NCBI GenBank assembly: GCA_009783445.1 | Contig: WRFY01000106.1 | Coordinates: 1-37,817 of the forward strand | Direction of reading: 5' to 3' | Source of the DNA: Candidatus Azobacteroides sp. | Lineage (GTDB): Bacteria; Bacteroidota; Bacteroidia; Bacteroidales; Azobacteroidaceae | Length of the DNA stretch: 37,817 nt | Shown here: one piece after another, positions 8,178-17,800 of the stretch | How the letters are laid out: the number at the start of each line of letters is the position of its first letter | How positions within the stretch are numbered: the first letter of the stretch is position 1 | The notes under the pieces: generated by a model | What the model saw: the letters and a program-made list of their open reading frames with translations, nothing else | Database searches by the model: none | What the model was told of the DNA's origin: nothing | Program-made: the position numbers and the translations under genes

Positions 8178-10964
8178 TCAGCGGAGTTTTTCTTTCAGGA
8201 ATTTTCCCGTATACGAACGATTATTTTGTGCAATTTCTTCCGGCGTTCCCGCTCCGATCAGATATCCGCCTTGATCGCCTCCCTCAGGGCCTAAGTCAAT
8301 GATGTGGTCAGCCACTTTGATCACGTCTAAGTTGTGTTCAATGACCACGATTGTGTGTTGGCGGGCGATTAAGGCATCGAATGCCTTCATCAGGGTTTTA
8401 ATGTCGTGAAAATGCAAACCGGTAGTCGGTTCGTCAAAAATAAAAAGCGTAGGCAATGCTTTCTCTTCGTTTAAATGATAAGCTAATTTGACTCGCTGGT
8501 TTTCTCCTCCGGAAAGCGTAAACGAACTCTGTCCCAATTTGATGTAGCCTAAGCCTACCTCCTGCAAAGTTTGCAACCTTTTGACGATCTTTTTTTCCTG
8601 ACTTTCCGCTCTTTCATTGAAAAATGCAATGGCTTCATCGATAGTCATATTCAGGACGTCGTAAATATTTTTGCTCCGGTATTCCACATCCAAAACTTCT
8701 TGCCGGAATCGTTTTCCGCGACAAGATTCGCATTCCAATACCACGTCGGCCATGAATTGCATTTCGACCGTAATAACTCCCTCTCCCTTGCACTCTTCGC
8801 ATCTTCCTCCTTCTACGTTGAAAGAAAAATAAGCGGGAGTAAAATGCATCTGTTTGGCCAAAGGTTGTTCGGAGAAGAGTTTGCGTATTTCGTCATACGC
8901 TTTGACGTAAGTGGCTGGATTGGAACGGGACGAACGGCCAATCGGATTTTGATCGACAAATTCGATGTTTTTGATGAAATCTAAATCCCCCGAAATTCCG
9001 TTGGCTTGAATCGGCGAATGGACGCCGTCTTGACGCCATTTCAAAGCCTGATAAAAAACGTCGCGTACCAAAGACGATTTTCCCGAACCGCTGACCCCGG
9101 TGACTACTGTGACCACATTCAAAGGAAAACGAACGTCGATATTTTTCAGGTTATTCATTCTCGCGCCCTGTATTTCAATGTAATTGTTCCATTTTCTACG
9201 CACTTTCGGAACTTCAATTTTTTCTTTTCCGGTCAGGTATTGAACGGTATGGCTTTCGCTGGTATAATCTAATTGGCTGACGTCTCCCTGGTAAACGACC
9301 CGGCCTCCATTCTGTCCTGCATCCGGACCTATATCAATAATGTAATCGGCGGCGCGGATGATTTCCTCGTCGTGTTCTACCACCACCACGGTGTTTCCCA
9401 ATTCTTGGAGTTTTCGTAAAACATGGATTAACAAATTGGTGTCTCTCGCGTGCAATCCGATGCTCGGCTCGTCCAAAATGTAGAGCGATCCCACCAAACT
9501 GCTTCCCAAGGAAGTGGCTAAGTTGATCCGCTGGCTTTCCCCTCCGGAAAGCGAAGAAGATAACCGGTTGAGCGTCAGATACCCCAATCCGACTTCGCTC
9601 AGGAATAGTAAACGGCTGTTGATTTCAGTCACTAACCGTTTGCCAACGGTTGTATCGTATGGGTCTAATTTCAAGTTTTCGAAAAACACTTTTAGCCTAC
9701 TGATGGGCATATCCACCAGATCGGCGATGGTACTATCATTGATTTTTACATATAAAGCGTTGATTTTTAGTCGTTTTCCATGGCAAGCAGGACAAGTCAC
9801 CTTTCCTCTGTAACGGGAATACATAACCCGGTACTGCACTTTGTACATGTTTTCTTCGACAAATTTGAAAAATGCATTGATTCCTTTTACCCGCTCATTT
9901 CCCAGCCATAATAAATTTTTTTGTTCCTGCGTCAATTCGCAATAAGGACGATGGATGGGAAATTTGTATTTGGAAGCGTTCCGGATGAATTCCTGTTTCC
10001 ATTCGCTCATTTTTTCGCCTTTCCAGCAAACAACCGCATCTTCATACAAGGATAAAGACTGATTGGGTACCACCAACTCTTCCGAAATTCCCATGGTTTT
10101 ACCAAACCCTTCGCAAACGGGACAGGCTCCTGCCGGACTGTTGAAATTGAACATTAAATCGGACGGCTCTTCGAATTCGATTCCGTCGGCTTCGAATTTT
10201 CGGGAAAATTCGTTTGTTACAGTTCGCCACCCCGTATGAAAACGAAGAATGCAATAACCGTTCCCTTCATAAAAAGCCGTTTCAATCGAATCGGAAAAAC
10301 GGGAAATAACGGCAGTATCTTTGGATGCGGCTAAACGGTCGATCAACAAATAGATTTGGGATGAATTCAGCAACTTTGGTTCGTTGATCACTTCGTCGAT
10401 CCGGTAAATCTGGTCTTTGATTTCTACGCGGGAAAATCCTTCTTTCGCGCGTATTTCCAATTGTTCGCGGATCGTCCGCGTTGCCGTCGGTTCTATTTTC
10501 GTCAATAAGGAAATGCGCGTCCCTTCGGGATAAGCCAACATCGCCCGGACCACATCGCCGACTTGATTTTTTTTGACCACTTTTCCCGAAATAGGCGAGA
10601 TGGTTTTTCCGATCCTTGCAAAAAGCATGCGCAAATAGTCGTACACTTCCGTAGAAGTGCCTACGGTAGACCGTGGATTCCGCGTATTCACCTTCTGTTC
10701 GATGGCTATAGCGGGAGGAATCCCCTTGATGAAATCCGTTTCCGGCTTGCTCATCCGCCCTAAAAACTGGCGCGCATACGCAGAAAGACTTTCCACGTAT
10801 CGTCGTTGTCCCTCAGCATATAAAGTATCGAAAGCCAAAGAAGATTTTCCCGATCCCGATAATCCGGTGATAACAATGAACTTGTTACGCGGAATTTCTA
10901 CGTCTATATTTTTGAGGTTGTTTACTCGTGCGCCTTTTATGATAATATTTGATTCTATCGCCAT
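8178..10964 (-). CDS. uvrA: Excinuclease ABC subunit A
   Basis: The DNA damage-recognition ATPase of nucleotide excision repair, which forms UvrA2B complexes and loads UvrB. About 928 residues from the chosen start, close to the usual 940. It shows two ABC ATPase halves: Walker [10 protein letters not shown] and GVSGSGKSS, signature motifs LSGGESQR and LSGGENQR, and zinc-binding CxxC pairs CPVC..CPAC in the first half and CEEC..CESC in the second. The frame can be extended to a TTG at 10985. ATG at 10964 ([16 protein letters not shown]) fits UvrA N-termini better and leaves a leader of about 25 nt from the -7 box at 10994-11001, so I take it as the start. It is transcribed separately from the mannan operon upstream. 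Confidence 0.97.
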   Translation of the reverse strand: MAIESNIIIKGARVNNLKNIDVEIPRNKFIVITGLSGSGKSSLAFDTLYAEGQRRYVESLSAYARQFLGRMSKPETDFIKGIPPAIAIEQKVNTRNPRSTVGTSTEVYDYLRMLFARIGKTISPISGKVVKKNQVGDVVRAMLAYPEGTRISLLTKIEPTATRTIREQLEIRAKEGFSRVEIKDQIYRIDEVINEPKLLNSSQIYLLIDRLAASKDTAVISRFSDSIETAFYEGNGYCILRFHTGWRTVTNEFSRKFEADGIEFEEPSDLMFNFNSPAGACPVCEGFGKTMGISEELVVPNQSLSLYEDAVVCWKGEKMSEWKQEFIRNASKYKFPIHRPYCELTQEQKNLLWLGNERVKGINAFFKFVEENMYKVQYRVMYSRYRGKVTCPACHGKRLKINALYVKINDSTIADLVDMPISRLKVFFENLKLDPYDTTVGKRLVTEINSRLLFLSEVGLGYLTLNRLSSSLSGGESQRINLATSLGSSLVGSLYILDEPSIGLHARDTNLLIHVLRKLQELGNTVVVVEHDEEIIRAADYIIDIGPDAGQNGGRVVYQGDVSQLDYTSESHTVQYLTGKEKIEVPKVRRKWNNYIEIQGARMNNLKNIDVRFPLNVVTVVTGVSGSGKSSLVRDVFYQALKWRQDGVHSPIQANGISGDLDFIKNIEFVDQNPIGRSSRSNPATYVKAYDEIRKLFSEQPLAKQMHFTPAYFSFNVEGGRCEECKGEGVITVEMQFMADVVLECESCRGKRFRQEVLDVEYRSKNIYDVLNMTIDEAIAFFNERAESQEKKIVKRLQTLQEVGLGYIKLGQSSFTLSGGENQRVKLAYHLNEEKALPTLFIFDEPTTGLHFHDIKTLMKAFDALIARQHTIVVIEHNLDVIKVADHIIDLGPEGGDQGGYLIGAGTPEEIAQNNRSYTGKFLKEKLR

Positions 10965-10993
10965 GCTTTTTATTTCAAAACACAAATAATTTG

Positions 10994-11001
10994 CAAAGGT
11001 A
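10994..11001 (-). promoter_or_regulatory. Candidate -7 box for uvrA
   Basis: CAAAGGTA on the plus strand is TACCTTTG on the minus strand, fitting TAnnTTTG. A T-rich stretch rather than TTTG lies at the -33 distance. It sits in the 54-base gap between the epimerase gene and uvrA and favours the ATG at 10964 as the uvrA start. Confidence 0.55.
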
Positions 11002-11039
11002 AGAATAATATTGGAAAAAAGGCAATCGCAAGCAGTCCG

Positions 11040-12209
11040 TCACAGCGACAGAACCTCCATACACATACGGGCATTGTGATAGGGGCACTTCCAAAATCCA
11101 GCTTTATCGTCCGTATGGTTTTGCCGGCCATCGGGATAGGCGCTCCAAACCCATTCTCCGTTTTTCTTGTCCAAAATATGCCGCTGGATATATTTCCAGC
11201 AGTTTTTGGCTATTGTCAAGTATTTAGGGTTTCCTGAAATCAAATAAGCATACGAAGAGCCGACTACGGTTTCCCCTTGAATCCACCAATGACGATCCCT
11301 GTCGTAGCCTTCGCTTGTTTTTTCGTAAATCATGCTTCCATCCGGTTGCAGTCCTTCATAAGCGGCTTCCACAATTTCGATCGACAGCGGTTGTACCATT
11401 TCGATCCATTCAGGATTGCCCAATGTTTGAGCGGCTTCATAAAGCAGCCAGGCTGCTTCTATATCGTGTCCATAGGAAACAATATCGAACTGAGAGCGCC
11501 ATTCCCAATCGAAAAACAAATCCAAATGTTTGGTTTTGGGATTGACAATGTTTTGGCAGAAATTCCGGATCAATTGAGTTTGCGCTTTGATCAAATCCGG
11601 ATTTTTCCATACCCGCAAAAGATTGGTATAAGGTTCTAAAATATGCAAATGGGTATTCATAGATTTAGGCGCATTGGCGTCGTGAGCGCTCAACCGCATG
11701 TCGTCGATGGGTTGCCAATAGCGATCCAAAGCTTCCACATATCCTCCGAAACGGGGATCATAGGCTTGTTTTTCTATCAGATTAAAAATCCGGATAGATT
11801 CTTCCAAGGCTTTTGTCTGTCCGGAGGCTCGGTAGAATTCGGAAAAACCGTAGAGAGCAAATCCTTGCGCATAAATTTGTTTGCGCGTATTGACCGAATT
11901 TCCCCGATAGTCTAATTCCCAATAAATTCCGCCCTCTTCCTTGTCGACGAAATGATCAAGCAGGTAACGAAAAGCTCGTTCCGCCATTGCCAGATACTGC
12001 GGATCTTTCAATATCCGGTAAGCCGCGGAGAATGTCCACAAAATGCGGGCATTCATTACGGCTCCTTTATTCGCTTGTTTGTGAACTTGTTCCATGCCAT
12101 CGATACGTCCGTAGAATCCTCCGTTTTCGTGATCTGCCGTTTTTTCCATCCAATAAGGAAGTATGTCTTCAACAAGCTCTTTATGCAACTCCAGTTTTAA
12201 ATTTTCCAT
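11040..12209 (-). CDS. Mannobiose/cellobiose 2-epimerase (AGE family)
   Basis: A 389-residue cytoplasmic (alpha/alpha)6-barrel enzyme of the N-acylglucosamine 2-epimerase superfamily. Length and motifs match cellobiose 2-epimerases of Ruminococcus albus and Bacteroides fragilis. Expected active-site regions are NTHLH (185-189), GHDIE (247-251, His and Glu) and PYHN (376-379), with RHWWIQGET at 306-314. In the known Bacteroides pathway the enzyme turns beta-1,4-mannobiose into mannosyl-glucose, the substrate of the GH130 phosphorylase. Last gene of the mannan operon, 28 bases after the symporter gene. It could also act on cellobiose or mixed glucomannan disaccharides. An N-acetylglucosamine epimerase role is less likely, given the motifs and neighbours. 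Confidence 0.9.
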   Translation of the reverse strand: MENLKLELHKELVEDILPYWMEKTADHENGGFYGRIDGMEQVHKQANKGAVMNARILWTFSAAYRILKDPQYLAMAERAFRYLLDHFVDKEEGGIYWELDYRGNSVNTRKQIYAQGFALYGFSEFYRASGQTKALEESIRIFNLIEKQAYDPRFGGYVEALDRYWQPIDDMRLSAHDANAPKSMNTHLHILEPYTNLLRVWKNPDLIKAQTQLIRNFCQNIVNPKTKHLDLFFDWEWRSQFDIVSYGHDIEAAWLLYEAAQTLGNPEWIEMVQPLSIEIVEAAYEGLQPDGSMIYEKTSEGYDRDRHWWIQGETVVGSSYAYLISGNPKYLTIAKNCWKYIQRHILDKKNGEWVWSAYPDGRQNHTDDKAGFWKCPYHNARMCMEVLSL

Positions 12210-12237
12210 AACAAAATAATTTGGAGAATCTTTTTAC

Positions 12238-13665
12238 CTATTTATTGGCTCTTTTTTTGTCTAATTCGTCGGCTATTTCCTTCACCCGTTTATCGCTAAG
12301 CGGATAAAACATCATGCCGATGAGCGCGACGATACAGCAGAGAGCAGGCAACCAACTGATCATCAATTGTTCGCCGAAAACGGTCTGCATACTTTGCGAT
12401 AGGCCTTGTTTGGTTAATTCTGGATTGTATTTGAACCACGCCAAAATCCAGCCGCCTAAAGCCGTTCCAAAAGCCCAACCGAGTTTTTGCGACATAGACG
12501 AAGAAGAAAAAATCAATCCGGAAGCCCTGCGATTGGTTTTCACTTCCTGATAATCTACAATATCGGCAAACATGCTCCACAGCAAAGGCAATACGTAACC
12601 GGCGCAAAGGGATATTAAGACTTGCATCGACAGAATCCAGCTCAATTGATTGGGAATATAGAAAAATAGTACGCTCAAAACGGCGGCAATCGTCATGGCA
12701 ATCATGTAAGTGCGTTTTTTTCCATACTTGGCAGAAAGCTTAGGCGCCGCGATTACGCCTACCAAATTAGCGGCTTGTCCGATCAAAAAATAGATCGTGG
12801 CGATGTCCCAGCCAGTACCCGGCATCTTATAGACTATTCCTACATAGTCGCGGAAATAGTAGATGGCGATGCTGTCGCGTATAGCATTGAACAGCAAAGC
12901 GGCCAAACCGGTTCCTACCAAAATCCACCAGGGAGAATTGTGCAAAAGATTGAGTAAATCCTGTCGAATGGAAGTGTTTTCGTTTTCGTTCACCGGTTCC
13001 ACCCGTTCGCGCGTCCAGCGGAAACAGAAAAAGAAAAGCGCCGCACAAATAACTCCGATGCTGGCTACGCCCAAAGTCCAGCCGATGGGCGACGTGCTGA
13101 CAGTGCCGGTAGTAATCTGCAGGGAGGGAGAATCAAAAAGACCCGAATACGTATTGATCAAGGGCTGGAGCAACATGAAAGTAATGAAACTGCCGATGAA
13201 TGCAAAAGACATGCGATAGGACGACAATACATTCCGTTCCTCCGGTTCGGACGACATGACCCCCAACAACGATGCGTAGGGGACATTGATGATAGAATAG
13301 ACAATCATCATCAATGAATAAGTGATATAGGCATAAACCAATTTACCAACGTTTCCAAAGGACGGCACAAAAAAAGTGATAGCGCCCATCACGGTAAAAG
13401 GGATGGCAAACCAAAGCAAATAGGGCCGGTAACGTCCCCAACGGGTTTTTGTGCGGTCGGCAACAATTCCTACAAAGAGATCGAAGAACGAATCCCAGAG
13501 GCGCGCTACCAGAAACATGGTTCCGGCGGCAGCGGCTGTAATGCCGAAAACATCGGTATAAAAAAACAGAGCGTACATACCGAATATTTTCCAGAACATG
13601 GAAGAGGCCATGTCGCCGAAACCGTAACCTACTTTATTTTTAATGGTTATCGTTTGATTTTTCAT
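12238..13665 (-). CDS. GPH-family disaccharide:cation symporter
   Basis: An inner-membrane transporter of about 475 residues with 12 hydrophobic segments, of the glycoside-pentoside-hexuronide symporter family (MelB/GPH, MFS fold). Typical motifs are the [14 protein letters not shown]-terminus, [15 protein letters not shown] after segment two, and [17 protein letters not shown] before segment ten. The frame extends to an ATG at 13683. I choose the ATG at 13665 ([19 protein letters not shown]) because family members start close to the KVGYGFGD motif. Both starts overlap the end of the GH130 gene. From its place between phosphorylase and epimerase it should import mannobiose or other mannan disaccharides from the periplasm, as its homologue in the B. 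fragilis mannan operon does. Confidence 0.9.
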   Translation of the reverse strand: MKNQTITIKNKVGYGFGDMASSMFWKIFGMYALFFYTDVFGITAAAAGTMFLVARLWDSFFDLFVGIVADRTKTRWGRYRPYLLWFAIPFTVMGAITFFVPSFGNVGKLVYAYITYSLMMIVYSIINVPYASLLGVMSSEPEERNVLSSYRMSFAFIGSFITFMLLQPLINTYSGLFDSPSLQITTGTVSTSPIGWTLGVASIGVICAALFFFCFRWTRERVEPVNENENTSIRQDLLNLLHNSPWWILVGTGLAALLFNAIRDSIAIYYFRDYVGIVYKMPGTGWDIATIYFLIGQAANLVGVIAAPKLSAKYGKKRTYMIAMTIAAVLSVLFFYIPNQLSWILSMQVLISLCAGYVLPLLWSMFADIVDYQEVKTNRRASGLIFSSSSMSQKLGWAFGTALGGWILAWFKYNPELTKQGLSQSMQTVFGEQLMISWLPALCCIVALIGMMFYPLSDKRVKEIADELDKKRANK

Positions 13666-14833
13666 GCTGTTTATGTTTTGCATTTTTATCTATTAAACGG
13701 TAAATAGCTTCCACAGAAGTGCGCGAACGGCCACCGTCGGCTGGCGTATGCAAACAATAATCGACTAATTTGCGGATCGTGGAAGTGGCTACGTGCATTC
13801 GCGTATCGGAAGAAGCATAATAAATATATACCGTTCCGTCGTCGTCGGCAATCCATCCGTTGGAAAACAAGACATTGGAGACGTCGCCTATTCTTTCGTC
13901 GTCTTGCGGAGCCATGAAATAGCCTGCCGGTTCGGCAATTACTCGGGTCGGATCGTCCAGATCGGTTAGGTAGAGGTAAAGCACATAACGAAGTCCGGCG
14001 GCACAAGCCCTGACGCCATGCGCCAGATGCAACCAACCCTTCTCCGTTTTGATCGGCGAGGGGCCTTCTCCGTTTTTCACTTCTTTGATCGTGTGGTATT
14101 GTCTTTGATTGATGATTATTTCGTCCTTTATTTCTGCTTTCGTCATATCGTCGACCAAAGCCCAACCAATTCCGCCTCCCGATCCGGCATCGATGAATCC
14201 ATCTTGCGGACGAGTATACAACGCATATTTTCCGTCTACGAATTCGGGATGAAGCGCCACATTGCGCTGTTGGGATTTGGAAATCAAATCGGGAAACCGT
14301 TCCCAATGGATCAAATCTTTGGTGCGGACAATTCCGCAAGAAGCCGTAGCGGAGGATAAGTCGCCGGGAGCGGCTTGCATATCTTTGCGTTCCGCGCAGA
14401 ATAAACCATAAATCCAGCCGTCTTCGTGCCGTGTCAAACGCATGTCGTAAACGTTGGTTTCGGGATTTGCCGCATCGGGCAGCAAAATGGGATAATCCCA
14501 AAAACGAAAATTATCGATTCCATTGGGACTTTCGGCAATGGCAAAAAACGATTTGCGGTCATAGCCTTCCACACGCGCCGCCAGCACATATTTGTCTCCC
14601 CATTTGATAGCGCCTGCATTGAAAGTTGCGTTGATTCCGATCCGTTCCAAAAGTTCGGGATTTGTTTCTTCGTCCCAATCATATCTCCAGGTCAACGGAG
14701 CATGATCTGCCGTTAGTACCGGATTCTTGTATCGATGATAAAGACCGCCGGCGCTCTTCTTTTTTTCATTTTTTTCTGTCAGTAATTTTTCATGTTCTTC
14801 AAACAATTGTTTGATCTTTTCATTGTACTTCAT
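13640..14833 (-). CDS. GH130 beta-1,4-mannosylglucose phosphorylase
   Basis: A cytoplasmic five-bladed beta-propeller enzyme of GH130 subfamily 1 that splits mannosyl-beta-1,4-glucose with phosphate into mannose 1-phosphate and glucose. Stretches that match the characterized B. fragilis enzyme include [87 protein letters not shown] and [16 protein letters not shown]. The Asp of NVYDMRL is the proton donor of the family (residue 130 from the chosen start, close to 131 in the B. fragilis enzyme). The frame extends to an ATG at 14842; ATG at 14833 ([11 protein letters not shown]) aligns better with the family N-terminus. It overlaps the symporter gene. The two enzymes plus the epimerase form the full intracellular mannobiose route. 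Confidence 0.95.
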   Translation of the reverse strand: MKYNEKIKQLFEEHEKLLTEKNEKKKSAGGLYHRYKNPVLTADHAPLTWRYDWDEETNPELLERIGINATFNAGAIKWGDKYVLAARVEGYDRKSFFAIAESPNGIDNFRFWDYPILLPDAANPETNVYDMRLTRHEDGWIYGLFCAERKDMQAAPGDLSSATASCGIVRTKDLIHWERFPDLISKSQQRNVALHPEFVDGKYALYTRPQDGFIDAGSGGGIGWALVDDMTKAEIKDEIIINQRQYHTIKEVKNGEGPSPIKTEKGWLHLAHGVRACAAGLRYVLYLYLTDLDDPTRVIAEPAGYFMAPQDDERIGDVSNVLFSNGWIADDDGTVYIYYASSDTRMHVATSTIRKLVDYCLHTPADGGRSRTSVEAIYRLIDKNAKHKQHEKSNDNH

Positions 14834-14898
14834 ACAATTCATTGTTTTTTTAAATTTGCATTTTAAGTTGTTATGGTTTTTAATTTTTTACGGAATAT

Positions 14899-16050
14899 TT
14901 ATTGCTTGATATCTTCCGCCAGCAGTATCTTGGGTTCTTTTACAAATACGCAAAAATCAAATTCGTTATTGCTTCCCTTATAGGGGAGATAATAGTGCGT
15001 AGGACGATTGTAGGCATTTCTCCAAAATAAAATATACGATATTTTGTAATTTTTAATGATTTGCTGGTATACTACTTCCGAAAAAAAGTCCGGAAAAGGG
15101 AACCTTTCCATTCCCGTTTCGGTAATGGCCGGAATTTTCCCCGCTTTATCGGCATAATTTACCACGATATCCAGATTGACGATCATATTGTTTTTATAGG
15201 CTTTGATCTGTTGAATCGTCTTTTCCTTGCTTTGCTCTTCGTTTTCTCCGTTGGCATAGCAATCAAAGCCTACAATATCTACATAATTATCTCCCGGATA
15301 CCGTTCAAGGTATTGCTCTTCGTTTTCCACCGCAGCCGGAGAATAGGTATAAAGCAGATTGTGTACGTTGCGGGTATCGCGGAGATATTCAACGGTCATT
15401 CGCCACAGTTGGATGTATTCTTCGGGAGTCGACTGGCGGCTTCCCCACCAGAACCAACTGCCGGTATGTTCGTGATACATGCGGAACATCACTGGAATAG
15501 AACTTCCCTTGTCGTCTTTCAAATCGAGAAAAAAATCGGCCAGCCGGTCTAACCAGCTCAGAAATTTTACATGGTTTTCGCTGTCGGGCAAGACGGATTT
15601 CACCACGTTATCCTGAGCGCAATCCCAAGCCGATCCGCCGGTTGCAATATTGTCGGCGTGCCAACTGATGGTATTGATTGCTCCCAATTGATTCGCTTCA
15701 CGAATGTATCGCTTCATCCGGTCAAAATAAACTGAATCCAGATTGTATAAGGCGTCTTGTTCGATATGGCCGATTTCCCAACCCATGACCGCTGGATATT
15801 TTGCGGTTACATCGTGAACGTCCGATCGTCCCTCTTCATCGTACCAGTTGTGTCCGTAAGCCAAATCGTCTTGATGGCCCAATAGAATGCCCCTCTGAAG
15901 CAACGAATTGAGGCGGTTATACAGATTCCGCGTTGCAGAATTCGCTTTTGAGTCCGCTAAAGGCTTGATCGCGTCCCTCTCTTCTCCTTTTTGCTGGGGC
16001 TTGCAGGCAACGATGCAAAATACAGCCAAAAATAAAGCTATTTTTTTCAT
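14899..16050 (-). CDS. GH26 beta-mannanase lipoprotein
   Basis: A 383-residue lipoprotein. Its signal ends in CIVAC with the lipid-modified Cys16, followed by a short linker and a single GH26 (beta/alpha)8 domain to the C-terminus. The catalytic acid/base is Glu194 in YHEHTGSWFWWG and the nucleophile is Glu311 in AITETGMER. YPGDNYVDIVGFDCY is the typical strand before the nucleophile. No acidic outer-surface export signal follows the lipidated cysteine (KPQQKGEE), so periplasmic or surface location is uncertain. By analogy with B. fragilis ManA and B. ovatus Man26A it may release mannobiose from oligosaccharides. It lies 11 bases after the other GH26 gene in the same operon, and about 66 bases before the GH130 gene. 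Confidence 0.93.
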   Translation of the reverse strand: MKKIALFLAVFCIVACKPQQKGEERDAIKPLADSKANSATRNLYNRLNSLLQRGILLGHQDDLAYGHNWYDEEGRSDVHDVTAKYPAVMGWEIGHIEQDALYNLDSVYFDRMKRYIREANQLGAINTISWHADNIATGGSAWDCAQDNVVKSVLPDSENHVKFLSWLDRLADFFLDLKDDKGSSIPVMFRMYHEHTGSWFWWGSRQSTPEEYIQLWRMTVEYLRDTRNVHNLLYTYSPAAVENEEQYLERYPGDNYVDIVGFDCYANGENEEQSKEKTIQQIKAYKNNMIVNLDIVVNYADKAGKIPAITETGMERFPFPDFFSEVVYQQIIKNYKISYILFWRNAYNRPTHYYLPYKGSNNEFDFCVFVKEPKILLAEDIKQ

Positions 16051-16061
16051 GGATATGAATG

Positions 16062-17714
16062 TTATGGATTAATTTGTAATTTATAAGTCGTTTGATGGCG
16101 ATTATTTTCTATAGTCAAAAGGTAACACGTTTGATTTGAACGAGGGATGGAAAAATTTTGATTTCCATACAATCCTCTTTTTGTCAGGCAGAGGCGTCCA
16201 TTTAGATCGTATAAATAGACTTGGTAGGCGCCAGAATAATTTGTTTGAATATTCACCTGAAGGCGATTGCAGCTAACAGAAAATCTGTTGTCCGCGTTGG
16301 GAGAGGGAAAGAAAGAATACAAATCTTCCGGCATATCGTCCAAAGTAATGACATCCGGATCGGATAACGAACGGGTACAGTCGTCGACCGTATTCCAAAC
16401 GGGATTTTTGGTATGATCGCCATACCAAGGCATGTAATACGACCACACGCTGCCGTCGCGCTTCATAGCCGTCATATCGGGAATAGAACCGCATTCGCTC
16501 AGCGCCAGCAGCTTTTTGCCCTGGTATATTTTTTTGAGTTCTTCAAACGATAACGTCTGCGAACCGTGATTGCCTTCATCGTAAATATCTATGCCGATCA
16601 CATCTACGCAATCATCCCCCGGATACCAGTCGAGAGCGTTGCTGTTGGCTTCGGATGTCCAGACCCAGATCAAATGATTCAACTGATGTTCGTTCGTAAA
16701 TTTATCAAACATGATTTGCCAGATTTTTTTACAGGCTTCAGCGCCTTGCGATCCCCACCAGAACCATCCTCCGGAAGCTTCGTGCAAAGGACGCCAAAGT
16801 ACGGGTACGCCGGCATCCTGTAATTCTTTGAGATAACTGGCTACAATATCCATATCGCGCATCATTGCTTTGTATTCGTCGGAAGAAGGATCAAAAATTT
16901 TACGCGGATCGAAGTCCGTTTGATCAGTATAGAATTCGTAAGTCTTGTAGGAAGGGTCGCGCCAATGCCAGCAAAAGGCGACGATTCCATGATTGTTTTT
17001 CCAGGTAACGGCGTCTTTTATAAGATCGGGATTATTGATCCAATCGGGCTGTACAGCGCCTGTATGATCCATAAAATCAAGGCCTAATAAAGCCGGTTTT
17101 TTCCCTGTTTTTTCATAGAGCCACGCGATTTCGTTTGTAACGGTCGACAGGCTTTTCAAGGTCATGACGCCCGAAATGGTTTTGTGTTGAAAATGATCCA
17201 ATAAAAATTGGTACAGTTTAACGGCATTCGCCCCGGGTTGAGGAGTTGCCAAAGGTTGGATATCGAATTCAATGGAAATTGCGCTGGATGATTTTATTTC
17301 TAAATAATCGAAAGAAATCCAGCCCCAGCTTTTGATCATTTCAATTTGATGCGTTCCCGCCGCCAAATAATAACGATCAGCAATGGAAATTTCCGTAAAG
17401 GCATTGCTTTGAGGAAAGGATACGTCTTTTGTGTTTTCGCTATCGAATCGGAAGGCGTTGATTTTATCGCCATACGGAGATTTCACTTGGGCGGACACGG
17501 TGTAATAGCCAGCCTCGACCACGACGAAGGAAAAAGTAAGATTGCTTTCGCGCGTGTCTACGTATTTTCCGCCGGAACAAGCCGGATCGTTCAAAATTTG
17601 AGCCGGACTGTTGCCTCCCCCCGTCATTGCGGCCTCTTCTGCCTCGCAACGAATGGTTTCTGCCCGCGAACAGACAGAAAACATACACACTATCAGTATA
17701 AGAAGATGTTTCAT
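16062..17714 (-). CDS. GH26 mannanase with N-terminal CBM and T9SS sorting tail
   Basis: About 550 residues. The frame extends upstream to a GTG at 17750 and an ATG at 17735, but the ATG at 17714 starts directly at a signal peptide (MKHLLILIVCMFSVCSRA), so I use it. After cleavage comes a CBM6/35-like beta-sandwich (about 20-140, with RCEAEEA and SWGWISFDYLEI edges), then GH26 (about 160-455). Catalytic glutamates lie in RPLHEASGGWFWWGSQ (acid/base) and LLALSECGSIP (nucleophile), residues 312 and 407 from this start. The last 75 residues form a T9SS type A C-terminal domain (VYLYDLNGRLCLTKRG near its centre, ending YKLQINP). So this enzyme should leave the cell through T9SS and attack polymeric mannan outside, unlike its lipoprotein neighbour. 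No lipobox is present. Confidence 0.92.
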   Translation of the reverse strand: MKHLLILIVCMFSVCSRAETIRCEAEEAAMTGGGNSPAQILNDPACSGGKYVDTRESNLTFSFVVVEAGYYTVSAQVKSPYGDKINAFRFDSENTKDVSFPQSNAFTEISIADRYYLAAGTHQIEMIKSWGWISFDYLEIKSSSAISIEFDIQPLATPQPGANAVKLYQFLLDHFQHKTISGVMTLKSLSTVTNEIAWLYEKTGKKPALLGLDFMDHTGAVQPDWINNPDLIKDAVTWKNNHGIVAFCWHWRDPSYKTYEFYTDQTDFDPRKIFDPSSDEYKAMMRDMDIVASYLKELQDAGVPVLWRPLHEASGGWFWWGSQGAEACKKIWQIMFDKFTNEHQLNHLIWVWTSEANSNALDWYPGDDCVDVIGIDIYDEGNHGSQTLSFEELKKIYQGKKLLALSECGSIPDMTAMKRDGSVWSYYMPWYGDHTKNPVWNTVDDCTRSLSDPDVITLDDMPEDLYSFFPSPNADNRFSVSCNRLQVNIQTNYSGAYQVYLYDLNGRLCLTKRGLYGNQNFSIPRSNQTCYLLTIENNRHQTTYKLQINP

Positions 17715-17736
17715 ATTTGTGTTTAGGGAGGACATA

Positions 17737-17758
17737 GAGACGGGGCGCACCCCGCCTC
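17737..17758 (-). promoter_or_regulatory. GC-rich hairpin between surface-binding and enzyme genes
   Basis: GAGACGGGG and CCCCGCCTC pair around CGCA with one A-C mismatch. This is a strong stem in an AT-rich gap of 86 bases. There is no U-run, so a full terminator is unlikely. It may protect the upstream transcript or reduce read-through, giving more SusCD/SGBP than enzyme mRNA (inference). Confidence 0.5.
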
Positions 17759-17800
17759 TACTTTCCTAACCCACTGTGTGATATGCGAATCACGAAATGG

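Noticed and set aside
11005..11035. Intrinsic terminator at the end of the mannan operon
   Set aside because: A GC-rich stretch followed by six T on the minus strand is present, but the stretch does not form a convincing stem.
13686..14501. Alternative frame of 271 codons inside the GH130 gene
   Set aside because: Arg-rich shadow frame; the GH130 frame is conserved along its whole length.
16062..17750. GTG start at 17750 for the T9SS-type GH26
   Set aside because: The GTG lies within the intergenic hairpin and puts 12 residues before a perfect signal peptide that starts at the ATG at 17714.
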